Assembly: GCA_913055695.1 (NCBI GenBank)
Contig: CAJXKF010000007.1
Location: forward strand, 105,086-169,085
Source of the DNA: an uncultured Methylophaga sp.
Lineage (GTDB): Bacteria; Pseudomonadota; Gammaproteobacteria; Nitrosococcales; Methylophagaceae
Length of the DNA stretch: 64,000 nucleotides
Direction: 5' to 3'
The position numbers and the translations under genes were made by a program. Positions 35,423 through 44,802 of this stretch are shown here, piece by piece; the first letter of the stretch is position 1; every line of letters begins with the position of its first letter. The notes under the pieces are model-generated. The model had not been told where the DNA came from and did not search any database. It saw nothing but the letters and a program-made list of their open reading frames with translations.

Positions 35423-37324
35423 TTACAGGGCAGCCAGATCGGCAAGATCGCCGTGCTGTTCCAGCCAGGCTTTTCTATCCGAAGAACGTTTCTTGGCCAG
35501 CAGTTTATCCAGCGTCATCAACGTGTCATCTTCGGCTTGAATCGTGAGCCGGACCAGACGGCGGGTATCCGGTGCCATCGTGGTCTCACGCAGTTGCATC
35601 GGGTTCATTTCACCCAGGCCTTTAAAGCGCTGAATGCTGAGTTTGCCCTTGATGTTTTCCCTTTCGATGCGGTCCAGAATGATTTGCCGCTCTTCATTAT
35701 CGAGGGCGTAAAACACCTGTTTACCCACATCGATACGATACAGCGGCGGCATCGCAACGCAGATATGGCCCGCTTCCACCAGCGGCCGGAAATGACGCAC
35801 AAACAAAGCACAGAGCAGCGTGGCGATATGAGCACCATCCGAATCGGCGTCGGCCAGTATGCAGATTTTACCGTAACGCAGCCCGCTCAAATCATCTGAG
35901 CCCGGATCGACGCCAATGGCGACGGCGATATCATGCACTTCCTGCGAGGCCAGCACCTGAGTCGGTTCCACCTCCCAGGTGTTCAGAATCTTACCGCGTA
36001 GCGGCATGATGGCCTGGAATTCACGATCCCGGCCCTGTTTCGCTGAACCGCCGGCGGAATCACCTTCCACCAGAAACAGTTCGGTACGCGCGGGTTCCTG
36101 TGAGGTACAGTCCGCCAGTTTACCCGGCAGCGCGGGACCGGACTGGACCCTTTTACGCACCACTTTCTTGGCCTGCTTGAGCCGCGACTGGGCATTACTG
36201 ATGGCGAGATCGGCGATCTTTTCACCATCTTCAATATGGTGATTGAGCCAGAGACTGAAAGCATCTTTCACCGCCCCGGAGACAAACCCGGCACATTGTC
36301 TGGAGGACAGCCGCTCTTTGGTCTGGCCGGAAAACTGCGGATCTTCCAGCTTGACCGAGAGTACGTAACAACAGCGCTCCCAGACATCTTCCGGTGTCAG
36401 TTTGACGCCGCGTGGCAGCAGATTACGGAATTCGCAGAATTCTCTCAAGGCATCGAGCACACCACTTCGCAGACCATTCACATGGGTACCGCCCTGCGCG
36501 GTCGGAATCAGGTTGACATAGCTTTCTGCCAGGACCTCTCCCGGTTCCAGCTGCCACATGATGGCCCAGTCGACTTCTTCATTTTCTTCACTGATATGAC
36601 CGACAAACGGTGAGGCCGGTACACAGGGCTCATCAGTCATGGCGGAAGCCAGGTAGGATTTCAGCCCGTCTTCATAACACCAGCGGTCTTCCACTTTCTC
36701 CTTACCGCTGAGATCGGTGAAGGTCACCACCAGGCCCGGACATAACACGGCTTTGGCGCGAAGCACATGACGCAGTCTGGCCACCGAGTATTTGGGGCTG
36801 TCAAAGAAGGATTCATCAGCCCAGAACCGCAGGCTGGTACCGGTGTTACGCTTACCCACGGTACCGATTTCGGACAGCGGTTCTTTCAATACCCCGCCTT
36901 CAAACGCGGTGGCATATTCAATACCATTGCGCTTGATTTTAACTTCCAGCCGGGTAGACAGCGCATTGACGACCGACACCCCCACCCCGTGCAGACCGCC
37001 TGAGTATTTATAGTTCTTGTTGGAGAATTTACCGCCGGCATGCAGACGGGTCAGAATCACCTCAACCCCCGGCACCCCCTCTTCGGGATGAATATCGACC
37101 GGCATGCCGCGACCATCATCGCTGACTTCCAGTGAATTATCCTTGTGCAGGGTGACCTGGACCTGACGGGCGTGGCCGGCTATTGCCTCATCCACGCTGT
37201 TATCGATGACTTCCTGAGCAAGATGGTTGGGTCGCGTTGTATCGGTGTACATGCCCGGTCTCTTGCGGACCGGCTCCAGTCCTGTCAGGACCTCAATCGC
37301 CGAAGCATCGTAGGTATTTGTCAT
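35423..37324 (-). CDS. parE: DNA topoisomerase IV subunit B
   Basis: The ATPase subunit partnering ParC. The 633 residues contain the GHKL ATP site (EVIDNSVDEAIAGHA; VSDDGRGMPVDIHPEEG; GGLHGVGVSVVNALS), the transducer domain, and a TOPRIM domain with the EGDSAGGSAKQGRDREFQAIMPLRGK and LADADSDGAHIATLL metal-binding motifs. The end (MNPMQLRETTMAPDTRRLVRL) is also canonical. It is ParE, not GyrB, judging by its shorter length and by the adjacent parC. It is first in the operon and divergent from the DUF2892 gene. Confidence 0.97.
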   Translation of the reverse strand: MTNTYDASAIEVLTGLEPVRKRPGMYTDTTRPNHLAQEVIDNSVDEAIAGHARQVQVTLHKDNSLEVSDDGRGMPVDIHPEEGVPGVEVILTRLHAGGKFSNKNYKYSGGLHGVGVSVVNALSTRLEVKIKRNGIEYATAFEGGVLKEPLSEIGTVGKRNTGTSLRFWADESFFDSPKYSVARLRHVLRAKAVLCPGLVVTFTDLSGKEKVEDRWCYEDGLKSYLASAMTDEPCVPASPFVGHISEENEEVDWAIMWQLEPGEVLAESYVNLIPTAQGGTHVNGLRSGVLDALREFCEFRNLLPRGVKLTPEDVWERCCYVLSVKLEDPQFSGQTKERLSSRQCAGFVSGAVKDAFSLWLNHHIEDGEKIADLAISNAQSRLKQAKKVVRKRVQSGPALPGKLADCTSQEPARTELFLVEGDSAGGSAKQGRDREFQAIMPLRGKILNTWEVEPTQVLASQEVHDIAVAIGVDPGSDDLSGLRYGKICILADADSDGAHIATLLCALFVRHFRPLVEAGHICVAMPPLYRIDVGKQVFYALDNEERQIILDRIERENIKGKLSIQRFKGLGEMNPMQLRETTMAPDTRRLVRLTIQAEDDTLMTLDKLLAKKRSSDRKAWLEQHGDLADLAAL

Positions 37325-37477
37325 CGTTTACAAATCAAGTTGAATTTATTCCCATCGAAGATTAGCAGCATCAAAGCCTAACACACAACATTTAAGCTTT
37401 TTTGTTCCGCCACGCTTGACAGCAAGAGTGACAGCCAAAATATTAGAAGTTAATAATTATCTAACATGGAGACTATC

Positions 37478-37681
37478 ATGAATATTGATCGTGCTGTGAT
37501 GGCCTTTGCCGGCTCAGTCATTCTGTTAAGTCTATTGCTGTCGCAACTTCACCATATTGGCTGGCTATGGCTGACAGCTTTTGTCGGCGCCAATTTGTTA
37601 CAGGCTGCCTTTACCGGCTTTTGTCCGCTGACCCGACTACTGAGAAAACGGGGCGTTTCTGCCGGCCCGGCATTTGACTGA
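37478..37681 (+). CDS. DUF2892 family inner membrane protein
   Basis: A 67-residue protein with two hydrophobic helices: [19 protein letters not shown] and [22 protein letters not shown]. The [11 protein letters not shown] opening and [13 protein letters not shown] ending are the DUF2892 signature, also found as the membrane half of YgaP-type rhodaneses. The ORF track starts four codons early; the ATG at 37478 has GGAG upstream. Function unknown. The 223 bp that follow hold no gene that I can support, only a weak inverted repeat near 37710. Confidence 0.85.
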   Translation: MNIDRAVMAFAGSVILLSLLLSQLHHIGWLWLTAFVGANLLQAAFTGFCPLTRLLRKRGVSAGPAFD

Positions 37682-37904
37682 CGGAGTTTATCCCAGGCTG
37701 CTGAGCCTTCCGCAGCGGAGGGTTTACATAGCGTCTGTATGCACGGGACTTCTCAGCAACATGCGCTGATGATAGTGTGAATATAGACATACACATCGGT
37801 AAACTCGGGCGGACAAAGCCCGCTACTGACTGATAAAATCACTTCAGTGCTGACAAATCCGATGTCCGGATAATTAACTATGCTATCTGTGTGAGGATAT
37901 ATCC

Positions 37905-38483
37905 ATGTTGCGTTCGTTAGCCTTAGTTCTGGCTCTGCTGTTTACCGGCATGATAGCCGCCAGGGCTGAAGATACCGCCCAACAGGCATTCGAAAAAGAT
38001 GCTCAGGCGGCCATCAAGGAACTGGCAAGCAGTCTTAAGTCATCGCTGATGGCGGCAATGAACGAAGGCGGTCCGGCCGAAGCGGTGTCGGTATGTCATC
38101 TGATAGCCCCGACGCTGGCCGCTGAAATTTCCAAGAAATACGGTCTCGAAATCCGTCGCACCAGCCTCAAGGTGCGTAATCCTGCAAATGAGGCCGATGC
38201 CTGGGAAACAGACGTACTGCAACGCTTTGAGACCCGGCTGGCCAGTGGTGAGGCGATACAGAAACTGACCTTCAAAGAGAAAGTCGACAGCGAATCCGGC
38301 AGCCAGTGGCGAATGATGAAAGCCATTCCCACAGATAAAGTCTGTCTTTCCTGTCATGGCAAAAAGATCGCCGAGCCGGTCCAGGCCAGAATAGATACTC
38401 ACTACCCTGACGATATGGCGACCGGCTTCAAGCTGGGTGATATCCGCGGCGCCTTTACCGTCAGCAGAGATATTATCGAATAG
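37905..38483 (+). CDS. DUF3365/Tll0287-like periplasmic c-heme protein
   Basis: A 192-residue exported protein with a signal peptide ending near IAARA-ED. The conserved VSVCHLIAPTLAAEISKKYG and RRTSLKVRNPANEADAWE regions and the heme-attachment site CLSCHG near residue 145 identify the DUF3365 (Tll0287-like) fold, a PAS-like domain that binds one c-type heme. Such domains serve as redox or gas sensors or as small electron carriers. No kinase or cyclase is fused, so this is a stand-alone heme protein. A good GAGGATATATCC site precedes the ATG. Confidence 0.85.
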   Translation: MLRSLALVLALLFTGMIAARAEDTAQQAFEKDAQAAIKELASSLKSSLMAAMNEGGPAEAVSVCHLIAPTLAAEISKKYGLEIRRTSLKVRNPANEADAWETDVLQRFETRLASGEAIQKLTFKEKVDSESGSQWRMMKAIPTDKVCLSCHGKKIAEPVQARIDTHYPDDMATGFKLGDIRGAFTVSRDIIE

Positions 38484-38485
38484 GG

Positions 38486-38683
38486 TTATTTGAGGCTGAT
38501 CATTTCGCTGCGGCCTTTGACTTCAAAGCTGAGCTTGTCTTCCTTGGCCAGCCAGCCTAATGCCCGATGCAGGACTTTGCTGTCCAGCTTGGTGTCTTTG
38601 GCGAGTTTGCTCGCTGAGACCACCCCATTTTCAGCAAGATAATGCCAGATAATGCCTGCCGCTGAGCCAATTGCCTCTGTCAT
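38486..38683 (-). CDS. Small winged-helix DNA-binding protein (DUF2582-like)
   Basis: A 65-residue protein consisting of one winged helix-turn-helix: AAGIIWHYLAENGVVSASKLAKDTKLDSKVLHRALGWLAKEDKLSFEVKGR. This matches the short wHTH family annotated as DUF2582. It has no ligand domain. Its stop lies 2 bp from that of the convergent DUF3365 gene. It may be cotranscribed with the upstream lyase and ovoA genes, though a hairpin-rich gap of 158 bp intervenes. Targets unknown. Confidence 0.78.
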   Translation of the reverse strand: MTEAIGSAAGIIWHYLAENGVVSASKLAKDTKLDSKVLHRALGWLAKEDKLSFEVKGRSEMISLK

Positions 38684-38718
38684 AGCTTCTTCTCCATCAG
38701 TCAGTTGCGTGATGCCCT

Positions 38719-38780
38719 AAGGCTTTGATTATTTGGCAACTTTTGTGCCAATCAAAAGCGCATGCTAAAGCCTTATTTTT
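38719..38780. other. Nested inverted repeat, possible terminator read on the plus strand
   Basis: AAGGCTTT and AAAGCCTT form an outer stem, and TTGGCA-ACTTTTG-TGCCAA forms an inner one. On the plus strand the structure ends in ATTTTT, so it could stop transcription coming from the left; on the minus strand there is no T run. A second imperfect stem (TTTCGGCGCAGT / ACTGCACCGAAA) follows right before the lyase stop codon. Confidence 0.5.
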
Positions 38781-38841
38781 GCAGCAGCATGACAGATGGA
38801 TGCACTTTTTCGGCGCAGTAACAGCAATGACTGCACCGAAA

Positions 38842-40014
38842 TCAGCGTTTTATTTGAGCGACAGCCTCAGCCATTTTAGTCAGCGCCGTTTCCAGCTGTG
38901 CTCTGGGGCAGCCCATATTCAGACGCATAAAGCCAGCGCCGGAATCACCGAAAACGTAACCCGGGTTCATGCCGACACCGGCCTGTTCGATAAAAAATGT
39001 TCGCAGTGCCTGATTGTCCAGCTTGAGCTGACGGCAATCCAGCCACAACAGATAAGTCCCTTCCGGCTCAATCAAGTCAATATCTGCCAGTTCGTGACTG
39101 ATAAAGCCACGTGCTGAGGCCAGTGACTGCTGCAGATAAATCATCAAGGCATCCAGCCAGGCTTCACCGTGACGGTAAGCCGCCTCATAAGCCGTGATAC
39201 TGAAAGGGTTGGCGGCACTGACATGCCAGCTATCGAAAACCTGGTTGATGGCCTTACGGTCATTCTTTTGCGGCACCAGCAATGAAGACAGCCCGAGACC
39301 GGGGATATTGAAGGTTTTGCTCGGGGCGATGGCGGTGAGCACGTTGACTGAGTCAGTCAAATCCGCCAGTGGCAGATGCGTTTGTCCCGGAAAGATCAAA
39401 TCAGCATGAATTTCATCCGAGATAATGGTCATTTCATAACGCGCAGCCAGTGACAGCAGATCCAGTAATTCCTGACGCTGCCAGACCCGGCCCACCGGAT
39501 TATGTGGCGAACACAGTAATAACAGTCTGGCACCGGCCTTGGCGCAGTCTTCCAGGTGGTCGAGATCCATCGAATATCGACCATTTTCAAGCTTCAATGG
39601 ATTGAGCAGCAGTTCCCGACCGGTCTGGGTCACTGCCGTGAAAAACGGAAAATAGACCGGCGGCTGAGCAATCACTTTATCACCGGGCTCAGTCAGGGCT
39701 TCAATCGCGGCATGCAGGGATGGCACCACTCCCGGACACATCATGATATCGCTGCGTTTGACCGACCAGTGATAGCGGCGCTGGCACCAGTCGATCAGAG
39801 ACTGGTACAGTGACTCCGGATACAGCGTGTAACCATAGACAGGGTGCTCGGCTCTTGCCACCAGCGCTTGCGTCACCTCTGGCGGCGCGGCAAAGTCCAT
39901 ATCGGCAACCCACATCGGCATCACATCAGCACGGCCGAAATAGGCCTGCCGGGCATCAAATTTCAGACTGCTGGAATGACTGCGATCTACTGGCCTGTCA
40001 AAATCAAAGCTCAT
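38842..40014 (-). CDS. PatB/MalY-type PLP C-S lyase, candidate ovothiol sulfoxide lyase (OvoB)
   Basis: A 390-residue fold-type I PLP enzyme of the PatB/MalY cystathionine beta-lyase group. Markers: the N-terminal FDFDRPVDRSHSSSLKFD, MPMWVADMDF, SPHNPVGRVWQRQEL, and the PLP lysine in TAIAPSKTFNIPGLGLS. Such enzymes cleave C-S bonds of cysteine conjugates. It lies 95 bp downstream of ovoA on the same strand. Ovothiol synthesis needs a PLP lyase to split the histidine-cysteine sulfoxide made by OvoA, so this gene is a strong OvoB candidate by context. Without that neighbour it would be called patB. Confidence 0.85.
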   Translation of the reverse strand: MSFDFDRPVDRSHSSSLKFDARQAYFGRADVMPMWVADMDFAAPPEVTQALVARAEHPVYGYTLYPESLYQSLIDWCQRRYHWSVKRSDIMMCPGVVPSLHAAIEALTEPGDKVIAQPPVYFPFFTAVTQTGRELLLNPLKLENGRYSMDLDHLEDCAKAGARLLLLCSPHNPVGRVWQRQELLDLLSLAARYEMTIISDEIHADLIFPGQTHLPLADLTDSVNVLTAIAPSKTFNIPGLGLSSLLVPQKNDRKAINQVFDSWHVSAANPFSITAYEAAYRHGEAWLDALMIYLQQSLASARGFISHELADIDLIEPEGTYLLWLDCRQLKLDNQALRTFFIEQAGVGMNPGYVFGDSGAGFMRLNMGCPRAQLETALTKMAEAVAQIKR

Positions 40015-40109
40015 GCTTAACCCGCTATTATTTCAACTCAAGAAACAGCGAGTTTAAGGTCTAGCTGACCGCTTGGGCAATTCACCGCTCAGGAAGACTG
40101 TTAAATGGC

Positions 40110-42266
40110 TCAGCTTGTCTGTCCAGCGGGTTTTAGTTTCCACACCGTGACTTCAGACAGAGTATGTTGGAATTTATGACTGGTTTCACGAATCACAAAC
40201 GGGACTGACTCGGGACCACGAACCAGTTCAAAGTGCGGCTGCAGAATCGCTTTGATGCCATCCAGCGTGGTAAAGCTCTCCCCGTCTTTTTTGAAGCCAC
40301 CCAGCCATTCCGATTTCTCGGTATGATCTTCCAGCCAGGTGTAAGGAGACGCCAGCATCAGAATCCCGCCTTCATTGAGTCTCTCATGCACACTGCGCAG
40401 GAACTGAGCCGGGCGATAGAGGCGGTCAATCAGATTGGCTGCCAGAATCAGATCATAACCACGGTAAATCGCTTTCAGATTGCAGGCATCGCCCTGCATA
40501 AATTCGACTTTATCAGCGACTTCAGTCAGACCCAGTTGATCCAGCCGGCGTTCTTCATAGTGCACAAGGTCACCTTCATCAGTGATGGTGTAACGCACCA
40601 CGCCTTTTTGCGCCATCTGCACACCCAGGTTGATGAGTCGAGCTGAAAAATCAACGCCGGTGACTTTTTCGAAATGATGCGCCAGTTCGAAACTGGCACG
40701 GCCGACCGCACAGCCGATATCGAGCGCATGGCCTTTAGGCTGTTCGCCCATCACTTCCACAGCCAGTTGCGCCAGCGTTTTAGGGAAATTGGCGACATTG
40801 AAGTAGCTTTCACCGTAGTGAAATTCAGCATACTGCGAGAGCATCTGGTCGGTTTCATAATTGGAGCTGTGCTGCTCGACTTCGTTGTCGGAGACCACAT
40901 AGCGGAAACCGGCATGCTGGAAAAAGTGGCGGCGGAAAGCATAGCGTGATGCCAGCCGGCTTTCATTACCACAGGAAATCCAGGAACCGCCCTTGATCAG
41001 ATTGTGCTGACCATCGAAGGTCGGTGTAGTGAAATCATCATAAATCGGATGCACCTTGAAGCCATCAAACGGATAGGTCGGTGTTTCTGTCCATTGCCAG
41101 ACATTACCAATGACATCATAAAGCTCGCCGTGGGCAAACTGATCCACCGGACAGGATGAGGCGGCATAATCCAGATGGATATTCGCCACCGCCGGTTTAT
41201 CATCCAGCTCGCTCAGACCGGCGTGTTCATAAATCCGGTACCATTCATCCTCGGTGGGCAGACGCACAGGCTCTCCGGTCTGTTCAGCTTTCCAGTTACA
41301 AAATGCCTTTGCCTCGTGATAATTCACATCGACCGGCCAGTTCCAGGGCATATCGACCACTTCAGTCATCAGGCGCAATTGCCAGCCCTTGTGATTTTTA
41401 ATCCAGAAGCTGGGATGGGTCGCCTCGCTAAACCGTCTCCAGGCCAGACCTTCTTCCTGCCACCAGTCATCTTGCTGATAGCCCCCTGCTTCGACAAAAG
41501 CCAGAAATTCCTGATTACTGACCAGAAAGCGGGATGCCTGAAAATCATTGATTTCAGCTTCATGCTGACCGTATTCATTATCCCAGCCATAGATAGTGTC
41601 ACTGTAGTCTTTACCGACTCGAACCGTCCCTCCCGGTATGGCAACCAGGCTGTTTTCAGGAGCCTCGCCTTTCTGTTTGAAAGGCCGCCACTCAGGTCTG
41701 GGCTGCACCAGTTCCAGTTTCTGCTGACGAATCAGTACTGAAGAGGTTTCGAGGTGGATCTGTTCATGCTCGATACCCATCAGAATCGCCCACCACGGAT
41801 TGTCCCAGTCGATCGGCAGTTTCAGCGGCGCTTTCTGAATCACTTTGTTAATCATCGCCTTGACCTGCTGACGATAAGCGGTGACCTCTTCCACCGCAGG
41901 CCACTCATAGTGATCTTCATTCAGATCATCCCAGCTCATCTCATCAACACCGACAGCAAACATGGATTCGAATTTGGGATTGATACGTTTATCGATAAGG
42001 CCAGACAGCAGCATTTTGTTGACAAAAAATGTGGCGGTATGACCGTAATAGAAAATTAACGGATGGCGCAGCGGAATCGACTTGCTATAAAAGGCTTCAT
42101 CAGATTTCAGGGTATTGAACAGAGACTCGTAACGCTCGAAAGTAAAGTTGAAATAGTCTGCGATTTCACGGCGTTTGGCGGCGGGATCATCGCCATCCAG
42201 CAGCGGGGTGCGTAAAAAACTCTGCTCAGCCGCTGCGCTTTTTTTGAGGGTGCTTTCAGCTGTCAT
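40110..42266 (-). CDS. ovoA: 5-histidylcysteine sulfoxide synthase / mercaptohistidine methyltransferase
   Basis: OvoA joins cysteine to histidine with oxygen on a non-heme iron, and its C-terminal domain methylates the thiohistidine to ovothiol A. Three domains are visible in 718 residues: DinB-like with the iron motif HEQIHLE (residues 167-173), an FGE-sulfatase-like middle (VAIPGGTVRVGKDY; GNVWQWTETPTYPF; IKGGSWISCGNESRLASRYAFR) and a SAM methyltransferase (ALDIGCAVGRASFELAHHF). This fused layout separates OvoA from EgtB. The track's 781-residue version is too long; the ATG at 42266 has GGAG upstream. Confidence 0.95.
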   Translation of the reverse strand: MTAESTLKKSAAAEQSFLRTPLLDGDDPAAKRREIADYFNFTFERYESLFNTLKSDEAFYSKSIPLRHPLIFYYGHTATFFVNKMLLSGLIDKRINPKFESMFAVGVDEMSWDDLNEDHYEWPAVEEVTAYRQQVKAMINKVIQKAPLKLPIDWDNPWWAILMGIEHEQIHLETSSVLIRQQKLELVQPRPEWRPFKQKGEAPENSLVAIPGGTVRVGKDYSDTIYGWDNEYGQHEAEINDFQASRFLVSNQEFLAFVEAGGYQQDDWWQEEGLAWRRFSEATHPSFWIKNHKGWQLRLMTEVVDMPWNWPVDVNYHEAKAFCNWKAEQTGEPVRLPTEDEWYRIYEHAGLSELDDKPAVANIHLDYAASSCPVDQFAHGELYDVIGNVWQWTETPTYPFDGFKVHPIYDDFTTPTFDGQHNLIKGGSWISCGNESRLASRYAFRRHFFQHAGFRYVVSDNEVEQHSSNYETDQMLSQYAEFHYGESYFNVANFPKTLAQLAVEVMGEQPKGHALDIGCAVGRASFELAHHFEKVTGVDFSARLINLGVQMAQKGVVRYTITDEGDLVHYEERRLDQLGLTEVADKVEFMQGDACNLKAIYRGYDLILAANLIDRLYRPAQFLRSVHERLNEGGILMLASPYTWLEDHTEKSEWLGGFKKDGESFTTLDGIKAILQPHFELVRGPESVPFVIRETSHKFQHTLSEVTVWKLKPAGQTS

Positions 42267-42351
42267 GATCCTACTCCGTTGTGACTTTTGATGAGTCGTT
42301 ATGACTAGTGAAGCGTGAAATTGTTGCGAAAGAATGGCGATGCGGCAAGGT

Positions 42352-42924
42352 TTAAGAGATTTGTCTCGCCAGCCAGTCTGTTTTGGCCGACAATTCCAGC
42401 GAACAACTCCATTTATACGCGAGATTGATGGTTTCTGCACAGGCGTAGACGCCATGACCGGCGACCACGGTAACTTTATGGTCCCTCAGTTTCTCCGCGA
42501 CCATCGCCGGGGATTTGGCAAGGTAATCCTGATAGGGAATCTTAATAACCGGTACCAGTGGAAAGTAATACTGGCCTTCAAAGTCGACCGGCACATAATC
42601 CTGACCATTGAGAGTGAGTGCCACGGTGTGGGGACCATGACTGTGAAAAACGGCGCGGACAGCCGGATGCTGACGATAGACCTCAATATGCAGTGGCGCA
42701 TCCAGTGAAGCCCCGTGCTCGCGGCGACCATCGATATGACAGCGAATCAGATCTTCAGGCTGCAGCGTATCGGCACAGCATCCTGTCGGTGTCACCCAGA
42801 CTTCATCATGCCAGCGCAGGGAAGCATTGCCGCTGTGAGAATCATTGCAGCCGTATTGACGCAGCCAGCGGTAATGCTGCACCAGTTCCTGTTTGAGCTG
42901 ATTCAGATCAGCCTGCCTCGGCAT
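42352..42924 (-). CDS. Class II aldolase/adducin family protein
   Basis: A 190-residue class II aldolase-like protein. The zinc-site motifs are visible: HSHGPHTVALTLNG in the middle and GHGVYACAETINLAYKWSCSLE near the end, with the SGNASLRWHDEVWVTPTG loop at the start. Family members are sugar-phosphate aldolases, epimerases or methylthioribulose-phosphate dehydratase. Which of these applies cannot be read here. The ORF track start is 55 codons too early; the ATG at 42924 has AGGACA upstream and lies 17 bp inside the end of the TPR gene. It sits 85 bp before ovoA on the same strand. Confidence 0.85.
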   Translation of the reverse strand: MPRQADLNQLKQELVQHYRWLRQYGCNDSHSGNASLRWHDEVWVTPTGCCADTLQPEDLIRCHIDGRREHGASLDAPLHIEVYRQHPAVRAVFHSHGPHTVALTLNGQDYVPVDFEGQYYFPLVPVIKIPYQDYLAKSPAMVAEKLRDHKVTVVAGHGVYACAETINLAYKWSCSLELSAKTDWLARQIS

Positions 42925-44131
42925 TGTCCTGTCTCTCCAGCAAATCATCAATGTGGCGCAGCCACTGACCGGCCTGGTTCGACTGATTTTCAAACGCCAT
43001 CGCCCGGCCGAAGGCGGATTTAGCCTGCTCCAACTGATCCAGATGGAAATAACTGGTGCCGAGCAGTAGTTGTGCCCGGCCTTTGTCATTGCCTTTAAGA
43101 CCGTCCACCACTGGTGTCAGGGTGTCGATGACTTTCTGCCAGTTTTCGGTACTGATGTACACCTGGGCCAGTTTAAGATGACTTTCACCACTGCTGTCTT
43201 TGTCCAGCATGCGGGTCAGTGTCTTCGCAGCCAGGTCATTTTCGCGGGCTGCCAGCCAACTGTCGGCCAGTTTTTGCAGGTGTTTGAAATCAGCCGGAAT
43301 CACACCGTCATTCATGGCGCGTTCCAGCAACTTGCCTGATTTATACGGTACCCGCAGGTAACGATACATATCGGCCAGGTTAACCAGGGTTTCAGCATCG
43401 CCCAGATTGAGACGATCGGCCAGCATACGCACAGCCAGTGATCTGAACTCTTTTTCCTGCTGCAGGTACAGCGCTGATAACTGATCCCAGTAGATTTTCC
43501 GGTGCGGATAGCGGGTAATCAGGGTTTCCAGCACGCTAATGGCCGACTTGTACTGCTTCAGCGACATATGCGCTGACAACTGCAGGCGATACCAGTCTTC
43601 CTTGGGGTCGCGGTCGTTTTTAATCGCAGTGCGGATATGCTCTATGACTTTGCTGTAATTCTCCACCCGGTAATAAGCGGTTGCCAGCAGTACATAAACA
43701 TTGTTTTCGGGCTGAGGTTCATTGGCCAGCCAGGCTTCCATCAGTCTGATGCCCTGGCTGTACTGACCCTCGGCAATCAGCAGCTGCGCCAGGTTATAGC
43801 GCAGGTTATGCGTCACATCCTCGGGCAAAGCATCAGCCTCCAGTGCCTGCTGAAAGGCTGCCGCCGCCTTGTCGTACTGATCCTGCTCAGAATACAGATA
43901 ACCGATAGTCTGCTGCACTACAGCGCGGTCATAGCTGCCGGCCTCAGTCTGAGCCAGTAATTCATTGAGCTGTCTTGCCGCCTGAGTATACTGCTCGGCT
44001 TCCATCAGTTCCTGGGCCTTGCTCAAAGACTTATAGGTTTTCTCTGTCAGCAAATAATCATCTTCCTGCGCCTGCACAGGCGACAGCAGCAATAAGCTCA
44101 GCAACAATGACGGGATTAGCAATATTCTCAT
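42908..44131 (-). CDS. Periplasmic TPR protein of the TonB2 system
   Basis: A 407-residue protein with a signal peptide (ILLIPSLLLSLLLLSPVQA) and then tetratricopeptide repeats throughout, for example YTQAARQLNELLAQTEAGSYD, YDKAAAAFQQALEADALPED and YSQGIRLMEAWLANEPQPEN. It overlaps tonB by 4 bp (ATGA) and closes the six-gene set DUF3450-ttpC-exbB-exbD-tonB-TPR. The same order is known from Vibrio and other gammaproteobacterial TonB2 loci. The TPR protein probably scaffolds the system in the periplasm; its exact partner is unproven. Confidence 0.9.
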   Translation of the reverse strand: MRILLIPSLLLSLLLLSPVQAQEDDYLLTEKTYKSLSKAQELMEAEQYTQAARQLNELLAQTEAGSYDRAVVQQTIGYLYSEQDQYDKAAAAFQQALEADALPEDVTHNLRYNLAQLLIAEGQYSQGIRLMEAWLANEPQPENNVYVLLATAYYRVENYSKVIEHIRTAIKNDRDPKEDWYRLQLSAHMSLKQYKSAISVLETLITRYPHRKIYWDQLSALYLQQEKEFRSLAVRMLADRLNLGDAETLVNLADMYRYLRVPYKSGKLLERAMNDGVIPADFKHLQKLADSWLAARENDLAAKTLTRMLDKDSSGESHLKLAQVYISTENWQKVIDTLTPVVDGLKGNDKGRAQLLLGTSYFHLDQLEQAKSAFGRAMAFENQSNQAGQWLRHIDDLLERQDNAEAG

Positions 44132-44793
44132 CGTGACAATTTAAACTCGATTTCCTGGGTTGCCTGACGTTCTACCGGCTGCCCCTCCACCAGTTTGGGC
44201 TTGAACTTCCATTTCAGTACCGCCTCAATGGCTTCGTCATTGAAAACATTCGCCGGTTCCGCCTTGATCACTTTGGCGTCTCTGACCGTGCCATCTTTGG
44301 TGATAATAAACTGTACCGTGACTACGCCCTCAATGCCGCGTCTGGCCGCTACGCGAGGATATTTGGGCGGGATGCGTACCAGCGGCACCACTTCATTATC
44401 AATGATCGGTCCCTCGACCGGGGCGGGTGCCGGCGCAGGAGCGGCTTTCGGCGCTTTGGCAAAATCCCCCAGATAAGGGCCACCGGTGATATTCATCGGC
44501 ACGTCGATTTGCGGTACATCCAGTTGTGGCTTGGGCGGCTGCGGTTTATCGGTTTGCGGGGCCGGTGTTTGCGGCGGTGGTGGTGGCTCTTTCGGTGGTG
44601 GCGGCTTTTTTGGCAGCTCGCGCTTTTTGGTTTCCGGCTGCGTTTCCTCACGCTTGAGGCGCACGAAATCAAGCAGGCGGATATCTTCGGTCACCTGTTT
44701 GTCGACTTCCTTGTTGCTGATCATGTTCTGCATCAGCACGAACAGGCCGAAGTTCACCAGCAGCGCCAGAATGATTCCTATCGCCAGTCTCAT
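44128..44793 (-). CDS. tonB2: TonB energy transducer (TonB2 type)
   Basis: A 221-residue TonB: N-terminal membrane anchor (LAIGIILALLVNFGLFVLMQ), a proline/lysine-rich periplasm-spanning stretch (KKPPPPKEPPPPPQTP), and a C-terminal beta domain (YPRVAARRGIEGVVTVQFIITKDG; AVLKWKFKPKLVEGQP). It lacks the classical SHLS-type anchor, having short TonB2-like features instead. It carries proton-motive energy from ExbB/ExbD to outer-membrane receptors. It starts 9 bp after exbD. No TonB-dependent receptor lies in this window. Confidence 0.95.
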   Translation of the reverse strand: MRLAIGIILALLVNFGLFVLMQNMISNKEVDKQVTEDIRLLDFVRLKREETQPETKKRELPKKPPPPKEPPPPPQTPAPQTDKPQPPKPQLDVPQIDVPMNITGGPYLGDFAKAPKAAPAPAPAPVEGPIIDNEVVPLVRIPPKYPRVAARRGIEGVVTVQFIITKDGTVRDAKVIKAEPANVFNDEAIEAVLKWKFKPKLVEGQPVERQATQEIEFKLSR

Positions 44794-44802
44794 AAATTGC
44801 TG

